A stretch of 5,468 bases of DNA, taken from JANSWY01 sp038525605. GTDB lineage: Bacteria > Bacteroidota > Bacteroidia > Cytophagales > Cyclobacteriaceae. Positions within the stretch are counted from its first letter, which is position 1; the number at the start of each line of letters is the position of its first letter. This document shows positions 4,788 to 5,468 of the stretch, one piece after another. The stretch is taken from contig JBCBHL010000450.1 of assembly GCA_038525605.1 (NCBI GenBank), positions 1-5,468 of the forward strand, written 5' to 3'. The notes beneath the pieces are model-generated. The model was not told where the DNA came from, made no database searches, and was given only the letters and a program-made list of their open reading frames with translations. The translations under genes and the position numbers were made by a program.

Positions 4788-5468
4788 AAAATATCTCTTT
4801 TGCGATCTGTTCGACAGAGTCTGATTTCCCCATCGAATAATAGTGGATGACAGGTGCTCCCTTTTTGATTAGCTCCTTCGATTGCTGAATTCCCCATTCA
4901 ATACCTACTTGCCGGACCTCTTTATTGGTACTGCATTTTTCCACTTCTTCATATAGGTCCTCCGGTATATCAATATGAAATATACTCGGTAAGACAGTAG
5001 CTTGTTTTTTAGTAGTTAAAGGTTTCAACCCCGGAATAATCGGGACAGTAATTCCTGAATCACGGCAAGCTTCAACAAACTCAAAATATTTCTGATTGTC
5101 GAAAAACATCTGCGTCACAATATATTCTGCTCCCAGTTCAATTTTGTTTTTAAGATGTTTGATGTCTGCTTTGAGATTGGGTGATTCTGCATGTTTCTCA
5201 GGGTAACCCGCTACACCGATGCAAAAATCTGTTGATTGAGCGGTTTCCAATTCCGGATCCTGATATATTCCTTTATTCATCTCCAAAACCTGCCCTACTA
5301 ATTCAATTGCATAATTATTACCTCCTTTTTCCGGAACAAATTTATTTTCCGGTTTCATATTATCCCCTCTGATTGCCAGGACATTATCAATTCCCAGAAA
5401 GTGCAAATCTATCAGGGCGTTTTCCGTTTCTTCTTTTGTAAAACCGCCACAGATTATATGCGGAACAG
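4786..5468 (-). CDS. metF: 5,10-methylenetetrahydrofolate reductase, C-terminal part (cut by window edge)
   Basis: The reading frame is open to the right edge of the window, so the start lies outside; 226 complete codons plus the TAA stop are visible. The enzyme reduces 5,10-methylene-THF to 5-methyl-THF with FAD, supplying the methyl group for methionine synthesis. The visible part starts with the family signature VPHIICGGFT (from 5466 downwards), then LIDLHFLGIDNVLAIRGD, whose Asp is the conserved flavin-site residue of the MetF TIM barrel. These are followed by an YIVTQMFFD strand-turn, IIPGLKPL, and the C-terminal helix region GIEWGIQQSKELIKKGAPVI with HYYSMGKSDS. MetF proteins are usually about 300-320 residues, so some 90 N-terminal residues, including the catalytic Glu, are not seen. 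A start at the TTG at 5406 must be wrong because the conserved motif continues upstream. The gene is convergent with the fasciclin gene and unrelated to the sigma cassette. Confidence 0.95.
   Translation of the reverse strand, partial: VPHIICGGFTKEETENALIDLHFLGIDNVLAIRGDNMKPENKFVPEKGGNNYAIELVGQVLEMNKGIYQDPELETAQSTDFCIGVAGYPEKHAESPNLKADIKHLKNKIELGAEYIVTQMFFDNQKYFEFVEACRDSGITVPIIPGLKPLTTKKQATVLPSIFHIDIPEDLYEEVEKCSTNKEVRQVGIEWGIQQSKELIKKGAPVIHYYSMGKSDSVEQIAKEIF

Noticed and set aside
4679..4897. 72-codon open frame on the minus strand
   Set aside because: It overlaps the end of metF in another frame and the terminator hairpin, with no coding signature.
5181..5372. 63-codon open frame on the plus strand inside metF
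   Set aside because: It lies antisense within the well-supported metF coding region and has no domain features.
5404..5406. TTG at 5406 as the metF start
   Set aside because: Conserved MetF motifs continue in frame upstream of it to the window edge, so the gene is cut by the window and the TTG is an internal Leu codon.

Overview
The window looks like chromosomal DNA from a member of the Bacteroidota, probably Cytophagia- or Sphingobacteriia-like. The grounds are low GC content, A/T-rich start regions without clear Shine-Dalgarno sites, several TTTG / TAnnTTTG-like promoter words, and a gene repertoire typical of that phylum (Bacteroidota-style RskA-type anti-sigma factor, short single-domain fasciclin protein, MetF ending in a conserved C-terminal tail). 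There is no sign of phage, IS elements, CRISPR, tRNA or rRNA.

Layout: positions 59-3871 hold five genes on the minus strand, transcribed from right to left. They are an ECF sigma-70 factor (3314-3871, GTG start), an RskA-type transmembrane anti-sigma factor (2532-3317, overlapping the sigma gene by ATGA), a membrane-anchored M48-like zinc protease candidate (1762-2481), a four-TM protein with a PH-like cytoplasmic tail (1072-1674, TTG start) and a lipoprotein with C-terminal TPRs (59-1006). Divergent from the sigma gene lies a secreted fasciclin (FAS1) protein (4051-4566, plus strand). A 219-bp convergent gap with two plus-strand hairpins separates it from a minus-strand metF (4786 to the window edge), whose N-terminal part lies outside.

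How the genes may work together: the core is an ECF sigma / RskA anti-sigma / FAS1 cassette. The sigma factor would be held at the membrane by the anti-sigma factor, whose C-terminal RskA domain faces the periplasm. The FAS1 protein on the other side of the divergent promoter is the obvious candidate target gene. The same three-way association is known in mycobacteria, where SigK-RskA controls the FAS1 proteins MPT70/MPT83, so its appearance here is the most notable finding. The protease directly downstream of the anti-sigma gene is predicted to sit on the same side of the membrane as the sensor domain and could take part in signal-dependent proteolysis, but that is inference. The PH-like membrane protein and the TPR lipoprotein are uncharacterised, and metF is housekeeping one-carbon metabolism unrelated to the cassette.

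No stretch longer than 300 bases lacks a gene. The first 58 bases show nothing recognisable.
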